Below are positions 1 to 12,869 of a stretch of 64,000 nt of DNA, in pieces. The DNA comes from Bolinopsis microptera. Lineage: Eukaryota > Ctenophora > Tentaculata > Lobata > Bolinopsidae. The notes under the pieces were generated by a model, which saw nothing but the letters and a program-made list of their open reading frames with translations, searched no databases and was not told the origin of the DNA. Position 1 is the first letter of the stretch. Every line of letters begins with the position of its first letter. The DNA lies in NCBI RefSeq assembly GCF_026151205.1, contig NC_087076.1:10206902-10270901 (forward strand), written 5' to 3'. A program made the position numbers and the translations under genes.

Positions 1-532
1 TGAGATAAATTATCTGTGATAGGAAGAAGTAGCTGGACTTACTTCCTATAAAAGCATGCTAAAAGCGGAATTTTAGAAAGCGATTTCCCTAAAAGAACAT
101 AACTTTACTGCCGATTGATATTTTCGCTTGAAATTTTCAGAATCGATGTATAATTACACTTCAACTTTACTTAAGTGATAAAAATTTTCATTTAGGCCTC
201 AAAAAAAATTTGGTGGCCGATTTTCAAAAACACCGGATGTATTTTAGTCGCAAAACATAAACATTGGAGCAGTTATTGAGCTGTTATAATCGCAGAGAAT
301 GTTTAGTTTAGGTATATCTTTTAGATCAAGTTCATTTTCATCAAAATATCGATAAGATATCATTTAATGCACTGAAATCTTTCAAAATTGGCGAGTTTGT
401 CTAAATAAGGGCATACTATTATTCAAAAACATTTATTTTATGATATGGAGCAATTTAGATTTACCTAATTGTTTATATTTTACAATATAATCCAAAATAC
501 ATAGATCCAAACCTCAAAAATTTAGTAAAAAG

Positions 533-858
533 CTTGGACTTACTTCCTTCTCAGAAAAATATTGAACAGAGATTTTTCTCAGAAAAGGAAGTAAGTCCAA
601 GTTTTCTCAGAAAAGGCAGTAAGTCCATCCAGTATGAAAAATAAGCTCGATTATTTGGCATAAAAATTGTTATATCTAAGCTTATGGACGGCTCAAAGCT
701 TTAATTTTTTTGACAAATTAAAATTTGACTAATTATTGATAACTCAACGTGTTTACTTTCGATCTTACGCAAAAAGTAAGCGGAGAAAAAACCATAAACG
801 CAAAAGTCGCAATATCTCGAAATGGCAAATATGGACTTACTGCCTTTTCTGAGAAAAC
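533..858. repeat. Inverted-repeat cluster built on GGACTTACTTCC/GGAAGTAAGTCC
   Basis: Two overlapping inverted repeats are visible. The first pairs a 17-base arm at 533-549 with its complement at 585-601. The second pairs 601-627 perfectly with 832-858 (27 bases, about 200-base loop). A further copy of the core GGACTTACTTCC lies near 36-47. The pattern fits a non-autonomous mobile element or its remains; no coding sequence for a transposase was seen. Confidence 0.7.
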
Positions 859-973
859 GGCAGTATAGGTCAAATAAAGTTTACTTATGGATCACATCAA
901 TAATTGTCAGGATTGACATCGTGAATCAAACCAGAAACTGACCTCTGGTATGACCATTTGGCCAATTCAGCAT

Positions 974-2600
974 GATTGACGATGTCAATCCATCGAGATC
1001 GTTGCTCTGCGCAGCAGAGTAACGATCGACGAAGCCAGAATGCGCGAATGCTAGTTTGCGCGGCGCGTCGAAGTCCTCCAAATTTCAGCTTGCAAATGGA
1101 GTTGTACCCTTGCGATTTTTACCAAAATTACGACGTAAGGACCCCATTGTCGTTTCACTTGTCATACGTTGACCAGTCTGGTGCAATCGCGATCGGGCCA
1201 TTTCGAAAATCAAAATGGCCCGGTATATACAGGATCGAGGCTTGATTGACGATGTCAACCCTTCCAGATCGTTGCTCTTGTCAGGTCGATGCGAAGCAAG
1301 CATCGAAGCTTCGATGCGAAGCAATAATACTAGTTTGCGCGGGGCGTCGAAGCGCGGTGAAGTCCTCCAAACAGGGGGCGTGCACTCGTACGTGGCCCGA
1401 TAAAAGTTTTATTTCGGACCGAATATAAAATAAAAGTATGCAACTTTAATTTTGCAGATTCCTGTCCTCTGATTGGTTGAATTGTGTTACAAGTGACGAG
1501 GACTCGAGGAGATTGGAATGTGCCAGGCGCGCACATGCAATCAGTAAACTTGAGCGCGCACGCGAGTATGAACTCACTGTGAATACGTAATCACCTCCAG
1601 TATATAATACGCCCAGCTAGTAATATAAGGTTTGTTGGCCGGGTAGGCCATTGTCATACGCACGAGTGCGCGGCTCCCCCTGTATCGTCGAAACTATAGT
1701 GAAGCGTCAATGGGGGTCACCACGCTCGTGATACAAGTAGGCCAGGTATCGGGAGCCGAGAGCTGAAATCCGGGAGCCGGGAACAATTATAATTAAGAAT
1801 TTAGTCTAGATGCAAACAGCGTAGTTGACGGACGTTACTCGTCTAAATTTCTTCGAAGTAGCGCGCGCCGCTTTCTTCTAGACGGCAAGTGCTACGAAGT
1901 AGCGCGCGCCGGGCCAGAACATTAACAATGGTCAAACGCAAAACGGCGTAGCAAAAAAGAAACCACAATTGACAATAAAGACTGGGAAAGAATTTCGATA
2001 AGCTTATTTTGATTGAAAAAGCTTTTGACCATTGTTAATGGTCTGGCCCGGCGCGCGCTACTTCGAAAACATTTTGACGAGTAACATTTACCTGTACTGG
2101 GGACCTCAGGCTATTATGTTCATAAATATAGAAAAATAGAGATTCGGCGGAATGACAGGCTGAGCGCGGCCCAGTAAAGTAACATCCGTCAAGAAAAAGT
2201 ATGAAGTTTTAAAATTTAAGTTTTTGAGATTAAGATCAAAGATTAAATTTTAACGCATAACGGCCACGGTCACATCGTTGGGTAAAGTTTTGAAAAAATT
2301 AAATTCTAAACTTTCGTATTATTTGTAATTGTTGTAGCGCGATGCACTACTGGGCCACGCCGCACATCAAATAATGCTTCTCGCAACTTCGGTAGATCTG
2401 CGAAATGCGAAAGATTGACGTACGGTGACATCGTGAATTAACTATTGTATGATTACTTTCGCGCTGAAGACCTTAGCGCGAATAATTTATTAGTCCGTAA
2501 AAATTATGTCATGTCTGTGTCATAATTAAGGTCCGTGCATATGGAATAACAAAGTCTTAATTGACGATGTCAATTCATCGCAGCTCGGCGAAGCCCGGTA
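974..2600. repeat. Dispersed direct repeats starting TTGACGATGTCAA
   Basis: Three copies begin with TTGACGATGTCAA: about 974-1082, 1244-1373 and 2561-2600. The first two also share GATCGTTGCTCT near the start and TAGTTTGCGCGG, GGCGTCGAAG and GAAGTCCTCCAAA near the end, with different sequence between. Short ORFs here read across repeat copies and do not look like genes. Probably fragments of one repeat family; the class is not recognised. Confidence 0.6.
1834..2085. repeat. 42-bp inverted repeat with GC-rich GTAGCGCGCGCC core
   Basis: Positions 1895-1936 and 2024-2065 are complementary over about 42 bases with one mismatch. The outer part is repeated again: GTTACTCGTC near 1834 pairs with GACGAGTAAC near 2077, and a second CGAAGTAGCGCGCGCC lies near 1854-1869. 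The loop is about 87 bases. This is a small palindromic element, probably a MITE-like or foldback remnant. Confidence 0.7.
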
Positions 2601-3819
2601 CACAGGAGGGGCAAAGTGCAAAGAAACTGCTGCTAACTGCTGCTCATGCACTGCTGCTCACTGCTGCGCCCAGTAACGCATTGCGCTACAACCACGACTT
2701 CTGCTTTAGGATGGTAGTCAAGGCCCCCAAAAATGAGCCAATGCAGAATGTGAAACCAGTCTGGATATTTGTAGAAACATGTTGTTCCAACTTGATCCCA
2801 TCTGAGATAAACAGAACTGATTGCCGACCACTGATGGACGATGGTAAGTCCAGGATCCGTATAGTTAACGACTAGGCAATTTCAGCTTGGGAAATTTAAC
2901 ACTGGAATTAGAAGGTCTGACTGGAGAGAACACTATACTTATAAGAAAATCGTTTGCCCGCTCTCTTAATGCCAATTCCATTGTTTAAAAATGGAACTGG
3001 CTGGAAATATGCACAATGATTTCCTTGTCTTAACCCATTTAATTTTAATTTTTAATTAGGGATGACGAGTTTTAAAGTTTGTCAATTTTGATGCTATTTA
3101 ACACACTAGGTCACTTCACAGCAAAAATGAGATATCCAAAAAAGCTAATCTGTATCTCGTTTACTTTAAAAGATACACCTATGGTTGCATAGGACCCACA
3201 CGTCTGGGTCGCAAACAGCCCATCACGTTTTTCCAGCTATTACATCTGCCCTTTCTGAAACAAAGACGTTAGGATAAAATAAAAACTGTAGCATAAGATA
3301 AAAACATATGGCCAATATTGTGTGACTCTAAATTTTCAAAAATACAGAAATTAAGTTGTTAACGACCCGCTCGTCTCACTTGCTTATTACTTCATATCTT
3401 CATAATATGTGCATGTAGCTTCTTGAATTCGGTCTACAAAATGACATAAAATGAGCAAAATCGCCTCTCAGCGAGTCATCTCTACTATAATTCAAAGAAT
3501 TCTTTCTGTATGTCTGTACGACCGCCCACGTGCAAAACAAACGAAAAATATGAACTTGCGTAGTAACCATGGTAACAGTGTTGAAATGTGCACATGCACG
3601 TGCAAAGATTTGCGAACAAAATTTTGATCGGTTTTGTGGTAATTACATTGTGTCCAATGCGGGCTACCTTTTAATCGGCTGTATCTTCGGTTGTGACGGA
3701 TATTTGTTGATGCTAAAAAAACTGACTACCAAAGAATACAAATATCACTATTAGCTTCATCCCTGTGACCACGGGCTTTCTAGTTATTATCATAAACTGC
3801 AAAAAATCGGTTAAATGGG
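2601..3819. other. No gene recognised
   Basis: AT-rich sequence with short random ORFs. There is a small CTGCTGCTAACTGCTGCTCA-type repetition near 2628-2670. No convincing splice-bounded exon or RNA gene was seen. Confidence 0.5.
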
Positions 3820-5704
3820 TCATTAGAGACATACTAGGACCACAGAATTTATTGATAAAATACATTCCTGTCAAACTTTAAAATGTATTAGTATAAAAAC
3901 ATGTTATGTCTTGATAATTACTCCTATACGCTGAGTTAACTTTTAAAATCAATCAACTGGGTCAATATGTCTAAATCCCACACAAACCATGGTGGCTGAA
4001 CACTAGGTCCCAATCCCATGAGATCCGGAGTCTCAGGGTGATCTGCAGATCACTTCACCCAATCAGTGACGAATAATGGATAGAATTGGATTGATAAGTA
4101 GGTGAGTTGATCAGCTGTCAGTACACAACCGTAATGTTATGAGACAATAAATAACATTCCTATCTATTCCCGATTCCTAAAAAGTCCAAGAAGAACTATA
4201 TAAGTACAACTGGCAGCTGCTGATTTAAGATTTCAGATGGCTGCAGCAGGCATTTACTCTCATTGCAACTTCCTTTTCTTTCTTTCTTATTCAGTGGTGT
4301 CAGTCGTCAGCACTTATTTCGTTTTGATAGCTGCCTTGGTACCCAGGAAGTTGGCGGAGAATTTGTAGGCTGCAGCACCGCCAGCAAGAGGGAAGGGCTG
4401 TTAATTTGTTTCCTTTTCCTTCTTCACAGAGTAGATGTTACCATCTGAATGCAGCAGTTGTTGAGTTATTCCTGTCCTTTCCAGGAATCTCAAACAGATT
4501 GCCATGTTGGATTAAAATATGCAATTTGACCCCTTGCCCTTCAGTATTTCCTAAGGTTACAGCATCTCCTAGTCTTATACTTCGTTCAGGGGATCTTTAC
4601 CCTGATACGAGAACCGCCTGTTTTGCAAGGGTTAGGTGATCCACGAATCGAGCGTAGTAATTATTTGTTTAATTCTTAATCTTTAATCCTTAATTTATAG
4701 CTCTGTCATTCAAATTTCTGATTGTTTCTGAATAGACTCAGTGAAGGCAGATTCTAATGGAAATAAATAGCTGAATAACGTATCTGTCTTCACTGAGTCT
4801 ATTCAGAAACAATCAGAAATTTGAATAAAAGAACTATCAAATCATGAGACTCAATAACACTACACGAATCCACCAGATTAATTTATAGCTGTTATGTAGT
4901 ATTTCTCACGAGTTGACCAGAGTTGGGTCATAGGTTATAATATTTGATAGAGTTAAAGTTGTCTCGTGAACTTTATTCTAGATCTAGCCCATTTTAAGTC
5001 AATCAAATTCTATCCATGGATCACACCACCAAATATTCGTCACTGATTGGGTGACACGATCTGATCAATGTGTGGCCGCGGGTCTCAAGCGGTGGGATGT
5101 AGCAGGTCGTTTACCAAGATTCGACATTGACGAAAAAGGTAATAGAATCTAATGACAACAACAGCATGGCAAACCTACCAAGTTAAGAACAAGGGTCCGA
5201 TTTCCTTTTCTTTTGTGGCATGACCACAGTCCTTTCGGTACAGATTTCCATGCACCATAGTCAGGACACAACTCCAGGCATATGCAGTCATGCAATTCTC
5301 GCAGCTCTCACGAGAGCCGCTAGCATTCACATCTAATCACATCATCGGTTGTAGTGAGTGATCGCTGCCCTTGGGTTTTGAGATCTTGGCCCTGGATCTC
5401 ATGGGACATAGTGGTCAGCCACCGCGGTTTGTGTGGAATTAAGACCTACGAGTGCGTGAAGTGTTCAGTGAAATTACACCAACTGTTACGCTGTCTTTCT
5501 TGATGGCGGAACCGCATGATACTGATAATTAATGACGTGGTTTAACTTCTGAGTGGGTCGTTATTGACCCAGTTCGTCAAATAAATCAACTTACAGTCCG
5601 TAATAATCAAGATGTAACATGTTTTTATACTAATATATTTTAAAGTTTGACAGGAATGTATTTAATTATCAATAAATTTTGTGGTTCTAGTGGGTCTCTA
5701 ATGA
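3820..5704. mobile_element. Foldback-type element with nested inverted repeats
   Basis: The two halves of this segment are complementary in at least four separate blocks: about 3820-3930 with 5600-5704, about 3955-4025 with 5390-5580 (interrupted by extra sequence on the right), about 4040-4105 with 4980-5085, and a central stem 4711-4752 with 4782-4824 (42 bases, one mismatch, 29-base loop). The outer ends share TCATTAGAGAC. The whole 1.9 kb could fold into one long interrupted hairpin. No transposase ORF is present. This fits a foldback transposon or a large inverted duplication that has since diverged by insertions; target-site duplications were not clear. Confidence 0.7.
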
Positions 5705-5747
5705 GACACACAGTACGTGATGGGGGATTCGACCATGTGGGTGGGCA

Positions 5748-5811
5748 ACAATTGACCCCCGACAATTGACCCCCCGACAATTGACCCCCGACAATTGACC
5801 CCCCCGACAAT
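5748..5811. repeat. Tandem repeat of GACAATTGACCCCC, about 5 copies
   Basis: A 14-16 base unit repeats about five times with C runs of five to six. The minus strand therefore carries several G runs of five or more separated by about nine bases, so a G-quadruplex is conceivable. Reading frames through it are repetitive and do not look like a gene. It lies just outside the right end of the foldback element. Confidence 0.85.
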
Positions 5812-8800
5812 AATTTGGGGAAAATAATGATGGCGATAAATTTTGGTAGTCCGAAAATATGGTGTTTTTTCGAAAAACCACCGACTTTCTATCATTTAAA
5901 TATGTTTCGCAAGGTAGTTTATTAATGTGAATGTTAAGAACCTTTCCGTAATATTGTAACGATACATGAAGAGCTCTATGGAATGCAAAGATGAAACAGA
6001 CTTATCGTGAGAAACCTTCGATTTGAATATAAAGAAGGATGAGTTGAAATTAATAATAACCCACACATACTACTAGTTCGGTTTTGAAAAGGCCACATTT
6101 TCAAAGAACACATTCAGTTACAGGGAACTTGATGATCTGTTGATGGACACTTAACACAAACATGGTTGATACGCATTAAAGAGTTACTTACTTGGCACAC
6201 AGTTAACGCCATTTTAGTGTCTGCTGGTAAGGTGTTGGCCTGCACCAACCGTGCGATAAGTGTCCTTGTGTTAACCGTGTGCTAAGTGAACATTGAGCGT
6301 ATTAAACCTACATATGCTGGGTGATAAGTAATTTTTGTATCTGACAGATCACCAAATTTTCCATTTTTCAATAAAATTGTCATTGAGCTATCAGGTAAAC
6401 TGATCAGATCCAAGCAGCTGGAATCAGTGCTATAGCAGTTAAAACTTGGAAACAGTAACTGTATAATTTCTAAAGGCCGTTACTGCTGAGATGTAATTGT
6501 AATACTACTGAGTATAATCATATTATTGTTCTGTAAACTTTCTCACAAAATTAATTTGCATGATCACCCTATAGGTCCTCCGGCCCTGCCCCCTTCATTG
6601 ATCAAATCAAGGTTACATTTCATAATTAAGGATTTGTAAGCTTAGTTAAAAGTTATCTTTATTATTTCCAGCTGCAAGGTAAAATGTGAGCTAATTCAGA
6701 AATCTAGTTCCTATAATGAATCTGCATGCCCAAATATAGTTCAGTAAAGTAACTTGTCGTATTTTTTAATTAAGATCTTCTCACGCCCTAAACACTTTCT
6801 CTGACAACAATTAGGAAAGAATCTTGAATATGCAGTTACTTCGAGCCTTATCTAATTTTCTGTGGTGAGTGAAGAAAATTCATTTGTTCTATATAAATAA
6901 GTCCTGTGTGAGGTGCAAGCAATAGCAATAACCTATCCTCAGACTCGTGCCGTCAGTTGCCAAGGTAACAAGGTTACCAAGATTACCAAGGTTTTGTTAT
7001 GTAATGATGTGAACGTTCCCGGAAACTTTGTAGTTTCTATGACGTCACATTTCCTTGAATTGTGTTTTTTTTTCAGGTCGCTTTTTCTTTGTTGTGACTA
7101 ACCATCGCCTTAGAAACAGAAACTCGTGACCCGCTAATCTTGTAACTTTCAATCGTTCTGGAAGATCTCGAGATCTTCTCGCTGGTTTTCCTGACAGATT
7201 ACTGTCCCCCACACCCGAAATAATTCCAGCCACACTAACCGACCAAAGTTTAGAAGAAGCTTTTAAATGTTAGGTATTCTACCATTAGGCGGTTTACAGA
7301 TCAGTGAGAAAATATCCTTCACGCACAGTTTGAGCTTGCTGTATTTTGTTTTATTTTCCATTTAAGTTGTTAAGTTATGATGGCCATTTTTTAAATCTTT
7401 CAAATATATTTATTATTTAACTCACGGTTTTTAAAGGCATTACGGCACAGATTGCTCTGATGAAAATTGATGACTCAAAAATTGAGTATCATGACCTCAT
7501 AATACAATTAAAAGTGGTTAGAAACATTATCAGACAGTTTTCAAGCCACGGAGTCCGAGAATTGCCACCTGATTATGGACAAACGTCTGCTCTGGAAATT
7601 AAGCATCTCTTTGTAAAAGCACGGCCATATTCACTCAATTAAAAGTTCACCCTCCACATTGAACTGTAATTTCCAGAAACCAATTCATCTCACGTCACAT
7701 GCCAGCCGCGAAACAGTAGGTTCGTGATGCTGCTGTATGTACCCTTACAATCTTACATGAATAATTAATGACATTTTAAAACACTCGGTAATGATCCTAA
7801 TTCTTGTCGCTCCTCTCGCTGGTATTTTTAGATTCCTGTTCTCGGTTGCGTATGGTATGGGGGTATCATTTTGTTGCATCATTATATCGGCGGATCAGCT
7901 CCTCTATTTTCTACCTTCAAAATGCGTTCTGCATACCAACATAGTTTTAAAATACCCACTGTAGAAGCATTTGAGTAACCCATTTTTCTAATTACGTGGC
8001 TTGAATTTCCCACTTTCTGTTGTGGTTAATTCATTAACAACCCTTTCACTCTATCTGATTTCCTTTTAACAATCTTACCGGTAGGACAACTGAAACATGT
8101 TTAATGGTAACTTAATTAAGATGATATGCTTCACAGGACTCTAATGGCTAATAGGAAACAGCTATCCCACAAATCTGATGTGGTTTGGGACTCCTTGCGG
8201 AATGTACTCCTCTGACCATCCTCATTCAACACGTTGTTGGTTAGAGTCGTTTAATAAACCAAGAACACCGATCAGTAGTTTTCCTTATTTTATTATAATA
8301 TTAAAAATGTGCTAACTGTTTTAAAAACTGTGCACTCGATGGGTTTTACCAGAATTTTTATAATTTGATATCGCAACATTCCTTGTCTGCTGAAATACGG
8401 TCCTCTCTTAACTGATAAGATTATGCATTGTGTTGCAAATTCCCATTAAAATTGGGTTGTCATCCCTGGCTACCGGCTAGGCTTGTGGCATGGTACGAAC
8501 AAGCTCAGCATAAAACTTACAATCAATCGAACACTATAAATTAACTAATTTGCTCTGCTGTCCAATCAATTACGGCTATCGTAGTTACCAGAAAGTTTTG
8601 CAAGCATTTGAACCAGTGAAAAAAGTTTAAGTTGTATATCATTTACGGGTTTTGCGGAAAGTTGTGTTAAAGTTCATGCCGTGGTGTCAGTAAAATGGTT
8701 CGGATAAACACCTAAATATCGTAGTTGCTGATATCGAATCTAAATAGTATAAGATCAAAGAACAAATGGTGTGCCTGAAAGTTGTCAGCTTTCTTGTCTC

Positions 8801-10721
8801 GTGCGGATAAGATTGATTGCACAAACATGTGTCCTAAGATCACATGCAGCCTTTGTTGATAGATTATTCAACCATATGGCAGGTGTTCATGTGATTTGTG
8901 TCCAAAGTGTGACGACAGTGCATTTGGGTGTCAGTCAGCAGATTACTAAGTTGCTCAATATTTTCAATCTATTTCCATATTCATCCTGTATTCTGTTACA
9001 ATTAGAAATAACATTCATTGTCGACTGGATAGTGGATACTTAAAGAGGGATTCTGTCCCATGACAACAGTGCTACAATATTCCTCGTCAAAGACCAAAGT
9101 TGCGCGAGACCGACCGCAGGAACTGGTTTATTGTAATCACATCACGTATCAGTCATTTTCCTGTGGGGGCTATTGTTGGGTATAGGACACAATGGCGTTA
9201 GACACGAGGGCGTAGGACACTCTATTTGAAAGTCGCACGACTAGGTTCCCCTCACTCGTTGTAATAATTCTCAGTCAGACTCACAGGTTCGCTCATACTT
9301 AGCTGTTTTTTGGGCTCAATTTACAAAGACCAGGCCTGAGGATTAGTTGGGAGTAAACAGTTACCACCACGTGTGTTTTATTATAAGTGATAAGAGAATT
9401 AATTAATACAATTCTTTTCACTTGATTATCCCTCGCTCAGATGGAGCCATGGTAAGTTGGTCTGACCGTGTTTAGCAATCAATTGTTCCTCTTCGTTCCT
9501 TGATATGATAACGTTTATGCCAGTGCTGAGCTTTGTGCTATGTGAGAAAGTGTGCTAGAGGTCCCTCATCGATCATCATTCCGGTCTAGTATTACATTTC
9601 ACTAGTCAGTTAAATCTCCTTTAATCGTATCATCTCGGTGTAGGGAAGACCACACTAATTTTTTTAAGAGCCAAGAATTTGATAAGAATTTTAGATTAAG
9701 TATAATTTAGAGACCCAAAATCAATCTTGCGGCAAGTGTTACCCTGTTGATTATTCTGTTGCAGCTTTATCTTGCGTGGGCGCTTTTAAAGTATAAACTT
9801 TTAAGTTTTAACCTAATGTTTCTATCAGTATTATATAACTTTATTATATGAAATTGCAGCTTTGGAAGTCTTCTAGGCAGGTGTTAATTCTTTGAAGTGG
9901 TTGCTGATTTTTAGACTCATTTTTCTGTTGGTCATCGTTAATTTCTTTTGACTGCTTGTAGTTATGTACTTGTATTTTTTTCTGCGTTAAAAACATGAAT
10001 AAGAATAGAGAAGCTTTATAAATGATACCTTCTAAATAGTAATACTGTTGAAAGAGGAGGCACTCACTTTTCTTGGCCTCAGTGTTCGGTTTATTTCAGG
10101 ACTCAAGCAGATATTGTTCTAATTTTGAAGAAAAGTATCCTATCTAAATGTATCTTATGATTAAAAATCCCGGTAACAAGCTATTTCAACCAGCTCAGCA
10201 AACTCTTACTTTCTACAGATTGACTCAGTGTTCCATAGAATACTGTACAGGAGTGTTCTCCAGCCAGGAATGTACCAGAGTATCATAACAGTGCAGGTTG
10301 AAACACCGAGGAATGTGCAGCACGCAGGAGAGACCGGCCAGGTTCCTCCGCCCTGTTTTGTGAACTAACGTAATCGAGGCTACAGTATTGACATTGGGTG
10401 CTGGGCAATTGATAACCTCCGTAAAGTATACTTCGTAACAGCTCTATCTCTCTTGGACTTGTTGTTCTGTATGTGTGAGGTGAGCTTTGTTTCTCTGTTC
10501 AAGCTGTGATATAACACTGTATCTACCGTAGTGCTCCCACTCAATTGTCATCAAACTTATTGTCTTTGTTCAGAGCTTTTGATATCCTTTAATAATGGTT
10601 CTCATCCCTCTGAAGTCACCACCTTCTCCTGGCCTTATATAACATGATAATATTGTGGCAGCTAGATGGGGTTCGTACAACTCTCTCCGATATAGTCTCA
10701 ATAAGTAGACGTTAATTGTCG
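5812..10721. other. Long non-coding stretch
   Basis: Only short ORFs with no family resemblance and no good splice context. There is a short GGTTACCAAG-type repetition near 6960-6990. Nothing that I can support as a gene or RNA. Confidence 0.5.
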
Positions 10722-10948
10722 TGTGATGGAGAGCAGAATATGCGTGCAGCACTTTCTGCATGTCACCATGGAGAGCAGAATATGCGTGCAGCACTTTATG
10801 CATGTCACCATGGAGAGCAGAATATGCGTGCAGCACTTTCTGCACGTTCTGCACGTCACCATGGAGAGCAGAATATGCGTGCAGTACTTTCTGCACGTCA
10901 CCACGGAGAGCAGAATATGCGTGCAGTACTCTCTGCACGTCACCATGA
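10722..10948. repeat. 42-bp minisatellite, about 5 copies
   Basis: Units start GTCACCATGGAGAGCAGAAT; their CACC positions are 10764, 10806, 10857, 10899 and 10941, so spacing is 42, 51, 42 and 42 bases. A partial unit precedes at 10722. The 51-base unit carries a nine-base extra TCTGCACGT. Because 42 and 51 are multiples of three, several frames stay open on both strands and give spurious repetitive ORFs. No flanking coding evidence. Confidence 0.9.
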
Positions 10949-11043
10949 CGCGCGTTTGTGACAGCTTTTAAAATACCAATACTGTAACAGAGAGAGGATA
11001 TGTCCGCCGTTAGGGCTGTATTATTACTACTTGCCGCTCTTTC

Positions 11044-11067
11044 TGTGTGTGTGTGTGTGTGTGTGTG
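11044..11067. repeat. (TG)n microsatellite
   Basis: Twelve uninterrupted TG dinucleotides. Confidence 0.95.
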
Positions 11068-11795
11068 CTTTTTGGGTGATGTCTCATTCGTGACGGTTAA
11101 CCGAGCTTTCTATGGTAGGGTAGTATGCACATGTTACATTATTAATATTGATCATGCTTGGAGTTAAAGTTGTCTGTCGAAATTATAGAACTTCGAGAAG
11201 GTATTATATCAATGGATTAACCCTCAAATTTAGTACCTTTGATGAGGATCTAAGTAGCAAAAATCCCGTGAGTTGTTTGGACTAATTGTCAATCATAAGT
11301 ACCGGGTACTGTTAGGTACTTTTGACATTCCTCGGTTGAAGCCCAAGTCATCAAATGACAGCTACTCTAATATCTGAGAGCCCTACCTACTAGGCCTATC
11401 CTGCATATCATGGCATACTCTGACTCCTGCCGTTTTATCCTTGTCTCTCTGACTCTCTTCTTAAGTCGGTGTTTGCATGTGAGTGTGGTTTGGTTTAAAG
11501 AGGGTGATAATGGGTATTTTTCGTGGCGTTGTTTTGATCGGGTCACGTTGTAATTTGGAGTCTGACGCGTTGACTGATCGGTGTGATCACCGATCAATAT
11601 TCAATAACAATTCATATTTCATCGTTCAATGATCCTGCTGTGATTAATTTATTTGTCAAATGGGCCATTTCGGTCAACACCTTAGTTATCAATCAGAGAG
11701 AGAGAGGGAGCTTGAAAATTTACAAACAATCGCCCATTGAATATACTGGACCTTTCTTGGACACCACGGGCAAATTAGGTAGTTGACACGCCCAG

Positions 11796-11962
<167 letters not shown>

Positions 11963-12180
11963 GAGAGAGTAGAAATACTTTTCTCGATACAATAACAGAC
12001 CAGCGACAACGTTTCATAAATTTTCTGAACTGTTTTCAGTACAAGTTGTCTAAATGAGGAAGAAGACAGCGTAATAGACACTCAGGTTGAAGGAGGCGGG
12101 TCCTTGTCTCTCCAATAGTGCGCTGTCTTCCTCATAACAAATCTTGTCTGTATGTAATAGTTCATTAACAAGCTGCTGAG

Positions 12181-12372
12181 TTATCCTGGTCCACGAGAGC
12201 ATGAGCTTAGAAAAAACAACCCATTTTCACCGTCATCTACATGAATAATCTCAGCAGGGGGAGAGTTAAACAACAAACTGATGTGTGTCTCAGTGTTATC
12301 ACACGACAGTACATACGTAGTAGTTCCGTTTACAGCTACTTGGCAGTTAGCACACACACAGACAGTTGACAT
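12181..12372 (-). CDS. Possible small cysteine-containing ORF (unrecognised)
   Basis: A 63-codon minus-strand ORF opens with ATG at 12372, in an acceptable start context, and stops at 12181-12183. The N-terminus contains CVCANC, followed by VAVNGTTTYVLSC and later HVDDGENG. Its composition is protein-like. A donor-like GTGAAA falls inside codons for the DDG segment, so it could instead be an exon. A second minus-strand ORF about 240 bases upstream (12611-12862) has a loosely similar VNG-x-T and CxxC pattern. I recognise no family; it could equally be a chance ORF. Confidence 0.22.
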   Translation of the reverse strand: MSTVCVCANCQVAVNGTTTYVLSCDNTETHISLLFNSPPAEIIHVDDGENGLFFLSSCSRGPG

Positions 12373-12610
12373 GGTCCGGTCTGAGAGGGTGTCGAGAATT
12401 ATAGTTCATACTTAGGAATGTTATAATGTGTTCATAATATGTTCATAGTTTGTTCATGATATATTCATAATATATTCATTCAATATATATATTCATATAT
12501 GTTAGGATGATTGTCCGGGATTGTTGAAAGGTTTTGGATGTTAGAAAGACGTACTAGTCATGTTGGAGGTAGTTAAGTAGTTACTCTTCTCACTCCGTCC
12601 TTGTAACTTG

Positions 12611-12862
12611 TTATCGGAGACTAGTTGTGTGATAACAGCGAGTGTGTTCTCCTTTAACTCGGATTGCACGAGCCGTTATTTCAGGAATGTGAAATGCACT
12701 CCAAAAAATGTGAAGTACACACTTTGCACACCTAGTTTTCAGGATAACTAATGTTTGAATGCAACAGACGATGTGCGTATCATTAGATACATCAGAAATA
12801 TGCGGACAAAGGATTGGCAATGTTTCAGTTTTCCCATTCACCTCTATTCCATTGTTGTATTT
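12611..12862 (-). CDS. Possible minus-strand exon fragment with CxxC
   Basis: Open minus-strand frame from an AG at 12863-12864 to a stop at 12611. It has no ATG; a pyrimidine tract (CATTCATTCCCCAG) precedes it on the minus strand. It encodes IEVNGKTETLPILCPH, then CCIQTLVILK and CAKCVLHIFW. The order EVNG-x-T...LC...TH...C resembles the ORF at 12181-12372, so the two may be decayed or duplicated exons of one gene. No family recognised. Confidence 0.18.
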   Translation of the reverse strand, partial: KYNNGIEVNGKTETLPILCPHISDVSNDTHIVCCIQTLVILKTRCAKCVLHIFWSAFHIPEITARAIRVKGEHTRCYHTTSLR

Positions 12863-12869
12863 CTAGTCT

